From Xanthomonas phaseoli pv. phaseoli (lineage in GTDB: Bacteria > Pseudomonadota > Gammaproteobacteria > Xanthomonadales > Xanthomonadaceae), in contig CP094243.1 of NCBI GenBank assembly GCA_022749655.1, forward strand, positions 496,001-560,000: 64,000 nt of DNA, given 5' to 3'. A program made the translations under genes and the position numbers. Within the stretch, counting starts at the first letter, position 1; each line of letters starts with the position of its first letter. The notes under the pieces were generated by a model. That model was given only the letters and a program-made list of their open reading frames with translations, did no database searches and was not told the origin of the DNA. Shown one piece after another: positions 55,296-64,000 of this stretch.

Positions 55296-57196
55296 TCGTC
55301 GGTGCGTGTGCGTCGGTTGCACGACGCCGCAGTTATGGAATCGTGCTGGCGATGGTCGTGGCTCTGACCGGTATGTGGTGCGTCGCGGCGTCAGCACAAG
55401 ATGCCGCGCAGGCCGGATTGCAGCCGACCGGGTCTGAGCCGCTGGAGGCGCAGCAAGTTGACTCGCAGCAAACCGGAAAGCCGCCGTTGATCGGCGTTGC
55501 CGCGGCCGCTGCAGTGCCGCCGCAATTCATCGCCAACAACATCAGTTTGGGCGACGTGATCGATGCGATTCGGGGAAAGATCGGGCGTCCGATGATCGTC
55601 AGTCCGAAGATGCGAGCGATGTTTGTCACGGGTACGTTCGATCTCGAATCGCCCATGGCAACGCTGGCGAAACTCGTCCGTACGATGGGATTGATGACAT
55701 ATGACGACGGGCGATCTCTCCACCTGTACCGGGATAGCGAAGTGACGAGCTCCGTCGTGCAGATGAGCCATCAACGCCTGAGCGACGTACGGTCGTTTCT
55801 GCGATCGTCGCGTCTTTATGACGAACACTATCCGTTAGCCGGCGACGACAACGCGGCAGTGTTCTATGTGTCGGGGCCGCCGATATACGTGCGTCTGGTC
55901 GTCACCGCAGCGAAATATCTGGATCAACAGCCGGACATGCGGATTAACCCGGCAATGGTGCTGCGCGTCGTGCCGCTACACAACACGTTCGTCGTCAATC
56001 GGCGTTATCAGGTCCGCGATGAAATGGTGAGCGTGCCCGGTGTGGCCGATATCATTCATGCGCTGTTTGATTCGTCGGGCGGCGTGCAGCCGCAACGCGC
56101 GTCGTCGGCGACCAGCGTGCCGGACACCCAGGAAGATGCGCTCACCGACGCACTGAATCTGTCGTCGAAAGCGCGTGACGCAAAGGCCGCAGCGAACGGA
56201 TCGTCCTCCGACGACATGTCCGGCCGAGATCAGATGGTGGCGATGAAAGGAGAAACCGTCTCGGACGTGCGTATGGTGCCGAACCCTGACGACAATAGTA
56301 TTGTGCTGTATGGACCGCGGGCGCATGTCGACCTGATGGAGCGCGCGATTCACGCGGTGGACATCGCCAAGCGCCAGATCGAACTGTCGTTGTGGATCAT
56401 CGATGTCGATCGTCAGAAGCTTAACGAACTCGGTATCAACTGGCAGTCCTCGGCCAACTACGGACCTTTCACCGCGAGCGCGAACGGCACGCAAACGACT
56501 ACGCTCAACAGCATTACCTTCCTTGCGACGGTCAATGCACTGTCGGAAAAGGGACAGGCAAATATCGTATCGCGGCCTATCGTGCTTACGGAGGAAAATT
56601 TGCCGGCCATTTTCGATAACAGCCACACCCAATACTATCCGCTCGTCGGCGAACGCACCGCCGCGTTGGAGCATTTCACATACGGAACGATGGTCAGCGT
56701 GTTGCCTCGTTTGACGCAGGGCGGACAGGAGGTCGAAATGATCGTGACCGTGCGAGACGGCCGGTCGCAAAACAGCGCCAGCACGGCGAAGAACACGCCG
56801 GTCATTCCTGTGGTCAGCGACACCCAGATCAGTACCGTGGCGCGGGTGCCGAAATTCAAAAGTCTGCTGCTGGGCGGCAGCACGATCGATCAGCATGAAA
56901 GTACAACGTATTACATCCCCGGCTTGTGGAATATCCCCGTGGTGGGCCGGCTATTCCGTCTGGACAGGACGCGCACTGAACATATGGTCCGCCTGTTCCT
57001 GATTCAGCCGCGCGTGCTGATGCGTGAGGATGGCTGGATGGACGGGCAGACGCTGCCGGCCGGAGATCTCATGAGCGAGCGTTCCGAGATGGCAAAAACC
57101 AGCCAGATGCTGCAACAGTATATCCAGCATGTAGGAAGCGACTCCGAGGGAGATCAGAAAGGAAAATCAACGGAGGGGCACGATGCAAGGCATTAA
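55292..57196 (+). CDS. sctC: T3SS outer-membrane secretin SctC (InvG/MxiD family)
   Basis: 634 residues with a signal peptide (RRSYGIVLAMVVALTGMWCV, cleavage after AASA). N-terminal ring domains (ISLGDVIDAIRGKIGRPMIV, VSPKMRAMFVTGTF) are followed by the secretin core (LSLWIIDVDRQKLNELGINW, LPRLTQGGQEVEMIVTVRDG, IPGLWNIPVVGRLFRLDRTR). It forms the outer-membrane ring through which the needle passes. ATG 55292 overlaps the regulator stop. The frame is intact. Confidence 0.95.
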   Translation: MIVGACASVARRRSYGIVLAMVVALTGMWCVAASAQDAAQAGLQPTGSEPLEAQQVDSQQTGKPPLIGVAAAAAVPPQFIANNISLGDVIDAIRGKIGRPMIVSPKMRAMFVTGTFDLESPMATLAKLVRTMGLMTYDDGRSLHLYRDSEVTSSVVQMSHQRLSDVRSFLRSSRLYDEHYPLAGDDNAAVFYVSGPPIYVRLVVTAAKYLDQQPDMRINPAMVLRVVPLHNTFVVNRRYQVRDEMVSVPGVADIIHALFDSSGGVQPQRASSATSVPDTQEDALTDALNLSSKARDAKAAANGSSSDDMSGRDQMVAMKGETVSDVRMVPNPDDNSIVLYGPRAHVDLMERAIHAVDIAKRQIELSLWIIDVDRQKLNELGINWQSSANYGPFTASANGTQTTTLNSITFLATVNALSEKGQANIVSRPIVLTEENLPAIFDNSHTQYYPLVGERTAALEHFTYGTMVSVLPRLTQGGQEVEMIVTVRDGRSQNSASTAKNTPVIPVVSDTQISTVARVPKFKSLLLGGSTIDQHESTTYYIPGLWNIPVVGRLFRLDRTRTEHMVRLFLIQPRVLMREDGWMDGQTLPAGDLMSERSEMAKTSQMLQQYIQHVGSDSEGDQKGKSTEGHDARH

Positions 57197-58298
57197 TAGC
57201 CTGGTAACGGAGCCGCGGCTGGGCAGCGCCGTCTCGAGCGGGACGACTGCCGACGACGCTCGCCCCAACGCGTCGGCACAAGCGGCCGCAGTGCCGGTCG
57301 ACGCGCCGGAGGTGCAGCTTTACGCGCTGCAAGAAGACTTCGGCATGATGCTTGCACAAAGCGCGCGACGCAAAGACGTCGAGCGCATGCGACCGGGCGT
57401 CTCGGACGAGGCAGAGCTGATTCTCGAGGAGGACCGCGAGAACCGCCTGGACAGTCTTGCGCGAGCCATGAAGTCGGGTAATCAAAGCCTGCGGGAATTT
57501 CTGCGACAGGCACGCGGGCTTTTCCCCGACGACAGCGATCTGGTCCTTGCGCTGCGCTCACGTCGGCGCATGGTCGGAGCCGCGGGCGGCGAGGGAGCTG
57601 AGGTCGCGAATGCGGCGGACGGAGCAAACGGTGCAGGCGCCCTCGATGGTTCCGGCGAAGCGGGGTTGCTCGATTCGGCAATCGGGAGGGTCTTTAAAGA
57701 CGGTAACGAGCGGCATATCAAGGCGGGCATCAATGCAGCGGCGCACGCACGGCGCTTTGGCGAGCGATTGAACCTTTGCGCCCGTATGATGCGCGGGATG
57801 TACAGGGACTTTCTCGATTTCGCCGACGCATTGCCGGACCTATACGACGACTGGCTCAGCCGCTTCGCCTACGATCAGCGTGTCGGCCTCGCGCAGTACA
57901 TCGGAGGAACGCTGATCGCCGATCGTCGGGCGCAGGATCCGAGTTGCGAGCAGGCGGTATTTTCTTCGCTGTTCGCGCAATGCGATCTACTGCGAATGAT
58001 GACGGTCGCCGAGCATCTGTTCGTGCAGGTCATGCACGATAGCGCCAACAGCGGAACACGCGCGCCGCTTGAACAGCATCTCGCAGGCTTGTTGACGACG
58101 ATGATGCGCGACCCGTCCCAAGTCAAGCTGGCGGTGGGTGCGCTGTGCACGCAGGCCGACACGTCGAGCGCACGGGAGCGATTCGTGCAACGCGTCTATT
58201 GCGCGTTTGCCGCGTTGCCGGCGGCGCTGTACCCCGACGTCACCTGCCGCGAAACCGTCCTTACCGACATTCTCGGCCTGACCACACCCTGTTTCTAG
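57183..58298 (+). CDS. sctW: T3SS gatekeeper SctW (InvE/MxiC family)
   Basis: 371 residues, overlapping the sctC end by 14 bases with GAGGGG before ATG 57183. The N-terminal disordered Ala-rich part precedes the HrpJ-like domain (LILEEDRENRLDSLARAMKS, SLREFLRQARGLFPDDSDLV) and a TyeA-like C-terminal part (EQHLAGLLTTMMRDPSQVKL). It blocks effector release until host contact and directs translocators first. The intact frame ends 68 bases before MITE C. Confidence 0.9.
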   Translation: MQGINSLVTEPRLGSAVSSGTTADDARPNASAQAAAVPVDAPEVQLYALQEDFGMMLAQSARRKDVERMRPGVSDEAELILEEDRENRLDSLARAMKSGNQSLREFLRQARGLFPDDSDLVLALRSRRRMVGAAGGEGAEVANAADGANGAGALDGSGEAGLLDSAIGRVFKDGNERHIKAGINAAAHARRFGERLNLCARMMRGMYRDFLDFADALPDLYDDWLSRFAYDQRVGLAQYIGGTLIADRRAQDPSCEQAVFSSLFAQCDLLRMMTVAEHLFVQVMHDSANSGTRAPLEQHLAGLLTTMMRDPSQVKLAVGALCTQADTSSARERFVQRVYCAFAALPAALYPDVTCRETVLTDILGLTTPCF

Positions 58299-58366
58299 CG
58301 AAACAGGTTGATTACGAGACTGTCTTGTGTCCGCCTCCGTGCCGTTTCCGCATCGTGCATCGCTAA

Positions 58367-58517
58367 GGAACCTCTGATCAACTCCCTGGGCTGCAAGAAA
58401 ATTGGGAATTTCGATTGATCGTGGCGATTCCCAGTGCTTGAAATTAAGCACTTGCACGAAATGGCAATTGCCCCGGCTCTCGATCGTAAGCTCGCGAAAT
58501 AGTTGTTCAGACCTTCC
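58367..58517 (-). mobile_element. MITE C, 151 bp, between sctW and sctV
   Basis: Starts GGAACCTCTGATCAAC after CTAA and ends GTTGTTCAGACCTTCC. Its interior is the inverse of MITE A: AAAATTGGGAATTTCG, ATCGTGGCGATTCCCAG and CAATTGCCCCGGCTCTCG are shared. It separates two genes that are normally close together in SPI-1-type operons, and ends 30 bases before the sctV ATG. Confidence 0.88.
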
Positions 58518-58547
58518 ACACGCGCGGGACCCGCGAAAAATACCGAT

Positions 58548-60643
58548 ATGTCATACCTCCTTACCGGGCGCCGTATTGTCTCGATCGTTCAGAGCAAACC
58601 TGAACTGTTCGTGCTGTGCCTGATCATCATGATCATCGGCATGCTGGTGATGCCGCTGCCGCCCGTGTTGCTCGATTTCCTGATTGCCGTGAATATGATC
58701 GGAGCGATGCTGGTGCTTATGAGCGCGCTGCATGTCGTGGATATGCTGAGCCTTTCGACTTTTCCCGCGCTTGTTCTGCTCACCACGCTTTTCCGGCTCG
58801 CGCTCTCGATCAGCTCGAGCCGGCTGATCCTGATGTACGGGCATGCGGGACAGATCATTCAGACCTTCGGCGAGTTCGTGATTGGTCAGAACATCGTGGT
58901 CGGACTGGTCATTTTCTCGATCGTCACCATAGCGCAGTTCATCGTGATCACGAAAGGCGCGGAGCGCGTGGCGGAAGTGGCGGCGCGGTTTTCGCTCGAT
59001 GCGATGCCGGGAAAGCAGATGAGCATCGACGCGGACTTTCGCGCCGGCGTAATCGACGGAGACAGCGTGCGCGCAAGACGCAGCGCGCTGGAGCGCGAAA
59101 GCCAACTGTACGGCTCGTTCGACGGCGCGATGAAGTTCATCAAGGGCGACGCGATCGCCGGAATATTGATCATATTCGTCAATCTGATCGGCGGCATCAT
59201 GATCGGCACGATCAAGGAACACCTGTCCATTTCCGAATCGATGGCGAAGTACGCCATCCTGAGCGTCGGCGATGCGCTGGTCGGGCAGATTCCGGCACTG
59301 TTGATCTCGATGGGCGCCGGCTTTCTCGTCACGCGAATCGCGGGCAGCGAACAGAACCTCGGACATGACATCGTCTCTGAACTGTTGTCGAGCACTCCTG
59401 TATTGCTGATCTCGTCGGGTCTGTCCGCGCTGATCGGATTGCTGCCGGGTTTTCCGCTGCCGGTGTTTCTAACCGTATCGGCGAGTCTCGGTTTTTTTGC
59501 TGGAGACGGTGGCGCGACGGCGCGTCGGCTCCGGCAGAGGACAGACATGCCGATGCAGGCGGATCCGCGCTTCAGGCGCCGGGCGCCAGTACCGCGCAAG
59601 CCGATGCCGGCGCCACGGACGCGGCCTTGTCGGGCCACCCGTTGGTCGTGATTCTGCCGCATGCCTGCGCGCGTACACTTTCGCCGCAGGATCTTGCCAC
59701 ATCGTTGCACGCAAGGATGTTCGCCGATGTCGGGCTGTCGCTGCCGACCATCGTCGTGGGCTTCGCCGCTAACGATGCGGCAGCCAGCGACGCGGACGAT
59801 GATGTGCGGCACCGTGTGGTGATTCGCATCAACGATGTGGACGCGGCGGTGCTTTACATCGCATTCGACGGCGTGCGGCTGGTGGGCGCCACCGACTTGC
59901 TGCTCGGCCTCGGCATGAACGTTTCGCGGCTCATCGATTGCGACGGCGAGCCGGCCGAGTGGGTCATGGCGGAGCCAGCGCAATTGCAGGATATGGGCAT
60001 CGCATTCCGTGACGCGCTCGACGAGTTGCACGATCAGTTCATTACTGTGGCGCTGCGCAATTGCAACGAATTCTTTGGAATACAGGAAACAAAGAACCTG
60101 CTCGATACGCTGGACGGCCGCTATCCGGAGTTGTTGAAGGAGGTCTATCGCCAACTGCCGGTCCAGAAGTTGTGCGAGATATTGAGGCGCCTGCTGACCG
60201 AGCGCGTGGCGATCCGGAACATGAAGCTGATTCTCGAGACGCTGGCGAACTGGGGAACGCGCGAGAAAGATAGCATCGTTCTCACGGAGCACGTGCGTAT
60301 CGCTTTGAGCCGTTATATCTCGCATCGCGTCGCGCGAAACGGTCGTGTGAAGGTCATGGTGCTGACGCCGGACTTCGAGGAAAAAGTGCGGCAGGGAATC
60401 AAGCATACGTCTGCGGGGACCTTTCTCAATCTGACGCCCGCCGTCGCAAACGAACTCGTGGACCGTATCACCGTTGCGTTGAACCAGTTGCACGCGATAC
60501 GCCGCGATTTCGTGCTACTCGCATCAATGGATGTGCGTCGTTACGCGCGAACACTGATCGAGTCGCGCTTTCCGGGATTGCAGGTTATTTCGTTCGGTGA
60601 AGTGTCCGATAACGTCGAACTCGATGTCCTCGGAAATATCTAA
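58548..60643 (+). pseudogene. sctV: T3SS export gate protein SctV (InvA/MxiA family), one frameshift
   Basis: The start is ATG 58548. The N-terminal part has seven to eight membrane helices and the FHIPEP motifs (STFPALVLLTTLFRLALSIS, ARFSLDAMPGKQMSIDADFR, GDAIAGILIIFVNLIGGIMI). After LGFFAGDGG the frame shifts near 59510. The cytoplasmic domain continues in the next frame (HPLVVILPHACARTLSPQDL, GIQETKNLLDTLDGRYPELL, LRRLLTERVAIRNMKLILET, VISFGEVSDNVELDVLGNI). Restoring one G gives 698 residues, a normal SctV length. The break is in the linker between the membrane and ring domains. Confidence 0.9.
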
Positions 60644-60652
60644 AGGATTGCA

Positions 60653-61065
60653 ATGGGAACAGACACAGACATCGTCAGCCTGGTAAGGCAGGCACTTCAG
60701 GATATGGGTTGTGCGGACAAGGTGGATGACGCGCTGAACCCGCATCTGCCGATCTGCTTCAATTTTCGCGATGGATCGGAAATCCGGATCGATACCGGCG
60801 TTGATGGCGTGCGCTTCGTCGCACCGATGCCGTCCATCACGGAGGTGGTCCTGACCCACGCGTCGGCGTTCATGGCGACATTCCTGCTGCGTTCGCCAAG
60901 CCCTCTTTTTCTCCGTGCAGGCCGGTCGTTGTCTCTGGTGATGAAGACACGTTGTCGCTTCAGGCCCAGCTTGCAGTCGACGCACAGACGATGCCGGGCT
61001 TTCGCGACGCGCTCGAATATTTTTTCGACGAAACGCGCGCGCTGTTGCAGATCGTGAGTGACTAG
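60653..61065 (+). pseudogene. T3SS chaperone (InvB/SpaK family position), one frameshift
   Basis: ATG 60653 starts MGTDTDIVSLVRQALQDMGC, the typical first helix of class I secretion chaperones, then a beta strand FRDGSEIRIDTGVDGVRFVA. A shift near 60890 is followed in another frame by PVVVSGDEDTLSLQAQLAVD and FRDALEYFFDETRALLQIVS, ending TAG 61063-61065. With one base restored it is 137 residues, like InvB (135). Genes in this place (between invA and invC) bind effectors before export. Confidence 0.75.
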
Positions 61066-61067
61066 GA

Positions 61068-62417
61068 ATGGGCCTGCTCGATCTGACACAGCAGTCCGCC
61101 AGATTCGATGTGATTTCGGGGCAGGTCCTTCGTGTTCGCCTGCGAAATGTCGCGGTGGGCGAGATCTGCACGGTCCATCAAGGTGTTTTTTCGGACGAGC
61201 CGATCGGTCTGGCGCAGGTCGTCGCGCTCTCAGGCGATACGACCGTGCTCAGCACGCTCAACCCAGTAGAGGGTTTCCGGCGTGATTTCGTCGTCCGGCC
61301 AACAGGCAGGCGGGCTACGGTATGCATGTCGGTCGACATGCTGGGCACGGTACTGGACGCCAACGGCAGGATCGTTGAACGGCTCTCGGAACCGCTTGAT
61401 GCGCGGGCCAGCGCGGAGTCGGACGCGCCGAGCGTATCGAATGCGAACGGCGCTCCGTTCGAGGACCCGCGTCAGGAAATGCTCCTCGATGTCGCGGGGC
61501 CGCGCTATGCCGACCGCAATCCGCACGCGGAGCCATTGTGGACCGGCATCCGCGCGATCGACGGCTTGCTGACGTGCGCAATCGGGCAGCGCGTCGGCAT
61601 TTTCGCGGCGGCGGGCTCCGGCAAGAGTTCGTTGCTGTCGATGCTGATCGGTGGCATCGATGCCGATGTGGCGATCGTCGCGCTGATTGGCGAGCGTGGG
61701 CGCGAGGTCAGCGAATTCGTCGACACCATGCGACACAGCGAGCGCGCCGGCCAGTTGATCGTTGTGTACGCAACCTCGGACCAGTCGGCGGTAGAACGGG
61801 CGAATGCGGCCAAAGTCGCGATGGCCGCCGCGGAGTTCTATCGCGACCGGGGCATGCATGTCGTCGTGTATCTCGATTCGCTGACGCGTTATGCACGGGC
61901 AGAGCGCGACATTGCGCTGGCATCGGGCGAACTTCCGGTCAAACGCGGCTTCCCGCTGTCCGTGTTCGACCGTCTGCCAAAGTTGATCGAACGGGCAGGC
62001 CGGACCCACGTTGGAAGCATTACCGCGTTTTATACGGTTCTTCTGGAATCCGAAGAGGAAGCGGACATCGTCGCGGACGAGTTCCGGTCTTTGCTGGACG
62101 GCCACATCTATCTTTCGCGCGGTTTGGCTGAGACGCATCACTATCCTGCCATCGATGTCCTTAAAAGTGCGAGCCGTCTGTTCAATGCCGTCACAGATCA
62201 GCAACAACAAATGATGGCGGCCGCATTTCGCAAGCGGCTTGCGAAATATCAGGAGTTGCAGGTCTACATCGACATGGGCGAATACCAGCGCGGAACGAAC
62301 GCGGAGAACGACCAGATCATAGATGGCTATGCGCAAATGCGCCAATTTTCGACACAGTGCCAGTCGCGCTGGTCCGATCCTTCAGAAACGAGCCGGTTAT
62401 TGCATGAAGCGACCTGA
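61068..62417 (+). CDS. sctN: T3SS ATPase SctN (InvC/Spa47 family)
   Basis: 449 residues. An F1/FliI-like ATPase with Walker A FAAAGSGKSSLLSMLIGG and Walker B region VVVYLDSLTRYARAERD, plus LIGERGREVSEFVD and HYPAIDVLKSASRLF. It removes chaperones and unfolds substrates at the base of the injectisome. ATG 61068 is three bases after the chaperone stop. The C-terminus is intact and overlaps sctO by 14 bases. Confidence 0.95.
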   Translation: MGLLDLTQQSARFDVISGQVLRVRLRNVAVGEICTVHQGVFSDEPIGLAQVVALSGDTTVLSTLNPVEGFRRDFVVRPTGRRATVCMSVDMLGTVLDANGRIVERLSEPLDARASAESDAPSVSNANGAPFEDPRQEMLLDVAGPRYADRNPHAEPLWTGIRAIDGLLTCAIGQRVGIFAAAGSGKSSLLSMLIGGIDADVAIVALIGERGREVSEFVDTMRHSERAGQLIVVYATSDQSAVERANAAKVAMAAAEFYRDRGMHVVVYLDSLTRYARAERDIALASGELPVKRGFPLSVFDRLPKLIERAGRTHVGSITAFYTVLLESEEEADIVADEFRSLLDGHIYLSRGLAETHHYPAIDVLKSASRLFNAVTDQQQQMMAAAFRKRLAKYQELQVYIDMGEYQRGTNAENDQIIDGYAQMRQFSTQCQSRWSDPSETSRLLHEAT

Positions 62418-62856
62418 TTTGCTGGACAAGGCGGCGCGCTCCGCGACGCTCAGACGCCTGCGAACCGAGCGACGCCATCGGGACGCGGCGGCGCGCTATG
62501 CGATGCTCGATGCGTCGGTGACAGAAACGGAAGCATCGATCCGGAAGGAGCATGCGCAGGCGAAAGCATGCGTTCATTCCGGGCATTACTCGAAGGCGGA
62601 TTATGCGCGGGTTCTTGCGCGGCAGGCCCAGGCGCTCGATGCGCTCGCGATGCTGCGGGCGGAACTGGAAAGCCTGGTCGCGCAGCGCTCGGTGGTCGGC
62701 GATGAAATGGCCGATGCCGGGCGTGCAAGGCTGCGCGCGGAAAAGAAGCGCGAAAAGATTGTCGACTTCCGGCGCAAGGTGGCTCTCGCAGAGAGAAATG
62801 CCTTGGAGCGAAGCGAGATCGATGACATTCTGGAAGTGAAAAGCTATGTCCAATAG
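62404..62856 (+). CDS. sctO: T3SS central stalk protein SctO (InvI/SpaM family)
   Basis: 150 residues, predicted to be nearly all coiled coil (KAARSATLRRLRTERRHRDA, RARLRAEKKREKIVDFRRKV, ALAERNALERSEIDDIL). SctO links the ATPase ring to the export gate, like FliJ. It starts inside sctN and overlaps sctP by 12 bases. Confidence 0.85.
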   Translation: MKRPDLLDKAARSATLRRLRTERRHRDAAARYAMLDASVTETEASIRKEHAQAKACVHSGHYSKADYARVLARQAQALDALAMLRAELESLVAQRSVVGDEMADAGRARLRAEKKREKIVDFRRKVALAERNALERSEIDDILEVKSYVQ

Positions 62857-64000
62857 GGTGCTTCTGCAAAACGGATCCATGACCATCGCGCCGGTGTGCA
62901 CGGAGGATACCGCTACGTCGGCGCGTTGCGAAACGGCAAAGCGCGACGCGCTCCCTGAACAACTGTCGCGTCTTGCATCGGCGCACGAATGGCCGGTGGA
63001 CGAGGAGCACGACGACAGGCGCGAAATCGATCGCGCGATGCGGCATCCGTGCGCGGCATTCCATGTCAATACACATATAGATTGTGTTGAACGAACGCAT
63101 TTTCCAGCGCTGCCATTAACCACGGCGCAGGCAGAAGCAGTACGCGGATCCGCCGTCCAATCGAAGCACGATGGCGCACATCCTGGCCCACATCCCGGCG
63201 TACCTTGCGAACCGCGGCAGGAAGGCAACATCCAAACCGGGCAGCAGCCGCAACGTATGGCGCCGCCCGCGACGAGCAACATCATGCACAACGTGTCGTG
63301 GAACGTGATGCCGGGCGCGCAGCCCCACCATGCTGTACGTCATGCCGCGGTGATGTCACGGCCGGTGCATGACGGCTACCCGCAAGGCCGCAATGCGTCC
63401 GTCACGCACGGTGTTGTCGCGGCGCGCACGACCGCGCTGTATGACGCGGGCTTCGCCACATATTGCTGGTCCATGAGCTGGCTTGTCGTCGGCGCACAGA
63501 CGGCCGATGAGGCCAGCGATCGCTTCGGTTACGCCCTGATCGGTGATCAGGCTGATGAAGCCGCGGCCGATGCGCACATTGAAGAACGTGGCGCGCAACG
63601 GCAACGAACCGGGCGCGAGTCGCGTAGCGGCCGTATACGGATGCTGCGACCGTCTTCCGGCTTGGGCGAAGACAGGTTGGAAAGCATTGCGCATGGCGCA
63701 TCGTTGCGCATGAAGGGCGTTGCCGTGTATGCGCCGTCGATGCGTGTTGCGCCGGCACGCGTGCAGCCGGCTGCGGATGGCGTCCCAGCGTACGGCGAAG
63801 TCGCGACGTGGCGTTTGCATTATACGTTCCGCAGTTGGCACGGCGCACCTTCGATCGAGTTGACGCAGGACCGTGTCTCTTTCGATATGACAGGTCGCGC
63901 GGGACGGTTCATGGTGGCCGTTACGGCGAGCAACAATGAGGTGAGCGCTGCGGCCCTACGGAAAATCGCATGCGCATTGGCACGAGACGACGCGCCGGGC
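62845..64000 (+). CDS. sctP: T3SS needle-length regulator SctP (InvJ/SpaN family), 3' end outside window
   Basis: ATG 62845 lies inside sctO and the frame is open to the window end (at least 385 residues). The N-terminal and middle parts are low in hydrophobic residues and rich in His, Gln, Arg and Ala, as expected for the extended ruler. The visible C-terminal part (VATWRLHYTFRSWHGAPSIE, LTQDRVSFDMTGRAGRFMVA) is beta-rich like the substrate-switch domain. Position after sctO supports InvJ/SpaN; sequence similarity alone would be weak. Confidence 0.75.

Noticed and set aside
59627..60643. Separate protein downstream of sctV
   Set aside because: It is the cytoplasmic domain of SctV in the next frame; one base restores a normal 698-residue protein.
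1..64000. tRNA, rRNA and CRISPR loci
   Set aside because: None was recognised by eye; a dedicated scan (tRNAscan, Infernal) would be needed to exclude small RNA genes.

Overview
The window looks like chromosome from a Xanthomonas of the citri/axonopodis group. The evidence is the GC-rich backbone, a recognisable xopQ type III effector gene, a recC-recB-recD block, an mla lipid-transport operon and several IS3- and IS5-family elements. From its content a common-bean-blight type strain is a reasonable guess, but species cannot be fixed from this sequence alone.

Layout. 1-9.5 kb: divergent TetR regulator and short-chain dehydrogenase with twin palindromic operators, an unknown exported protein, IS copy 1 (IS3 family) inside a small gene, a lipoprotein, an M61 peptidase with PDZ domain, xopQ and a higBA toxin-antitoxin pair. 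9.6-19.7 kb: recD, recB and recC on the minus strand, with hairpin repeats inside recD. 20-24.8 kb: a 1591-residue Calx-beta/Ig-repeat autotransporter. 25-27.7 kb: three tandem tail-collar genes, an acetyltransferase and a small companion gene. 28-32.2 kb: mlaFEDCBA. 32.2-48.1 kb: a patchwork accessory region with IS copy 2, a truncated IS5-family element, the 3' part of a conjugative traN, several unknown genes, an HD phosphohydrolase, a DUF6602-like gene, a MASE1 membrane protein and a tyrosine recombinase split by IS copy 3. 48.1-64 kb: a type III secretion island of the SPI-1/Mxi-Spa/Bsa family. It has two divergent operons: minus strand sctD-sctF-sctI-sctJ-sctKL-small gene-iagB remnant, and plus strand araC (invF-like)-sctC-sctW-sctV-chaperone-sctN-sctO-sctP. 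The island runs off the right edge; sctQ, R, S, T and U should lie beyond.

The T3SS island is unlike the Hrp2 system that normally delivers effectors such as XopQ in this genus. A family of 151-bp non-autonomous elements (MITEs), whose ends match the IS5-family element in the same window, sits at the left side of the island, immediately before the invF-like gene, and between sctW and sctV. An IS407-group element splits the lytic transglycosylase gene.

Many real genes (xopQ, higB, recB/C/D, three tail-collar genes, mlaB, sctD, sctV, the T3SS chaperone and others) are broken by single-base frameshifts, most of them explained by loss of one base from a short run of identical bases. This uniform pattern across functional classes suggests sequencing or assembly error at least as strongly as genuine gene decay, so the pseudogene calls should be read with that in mind.
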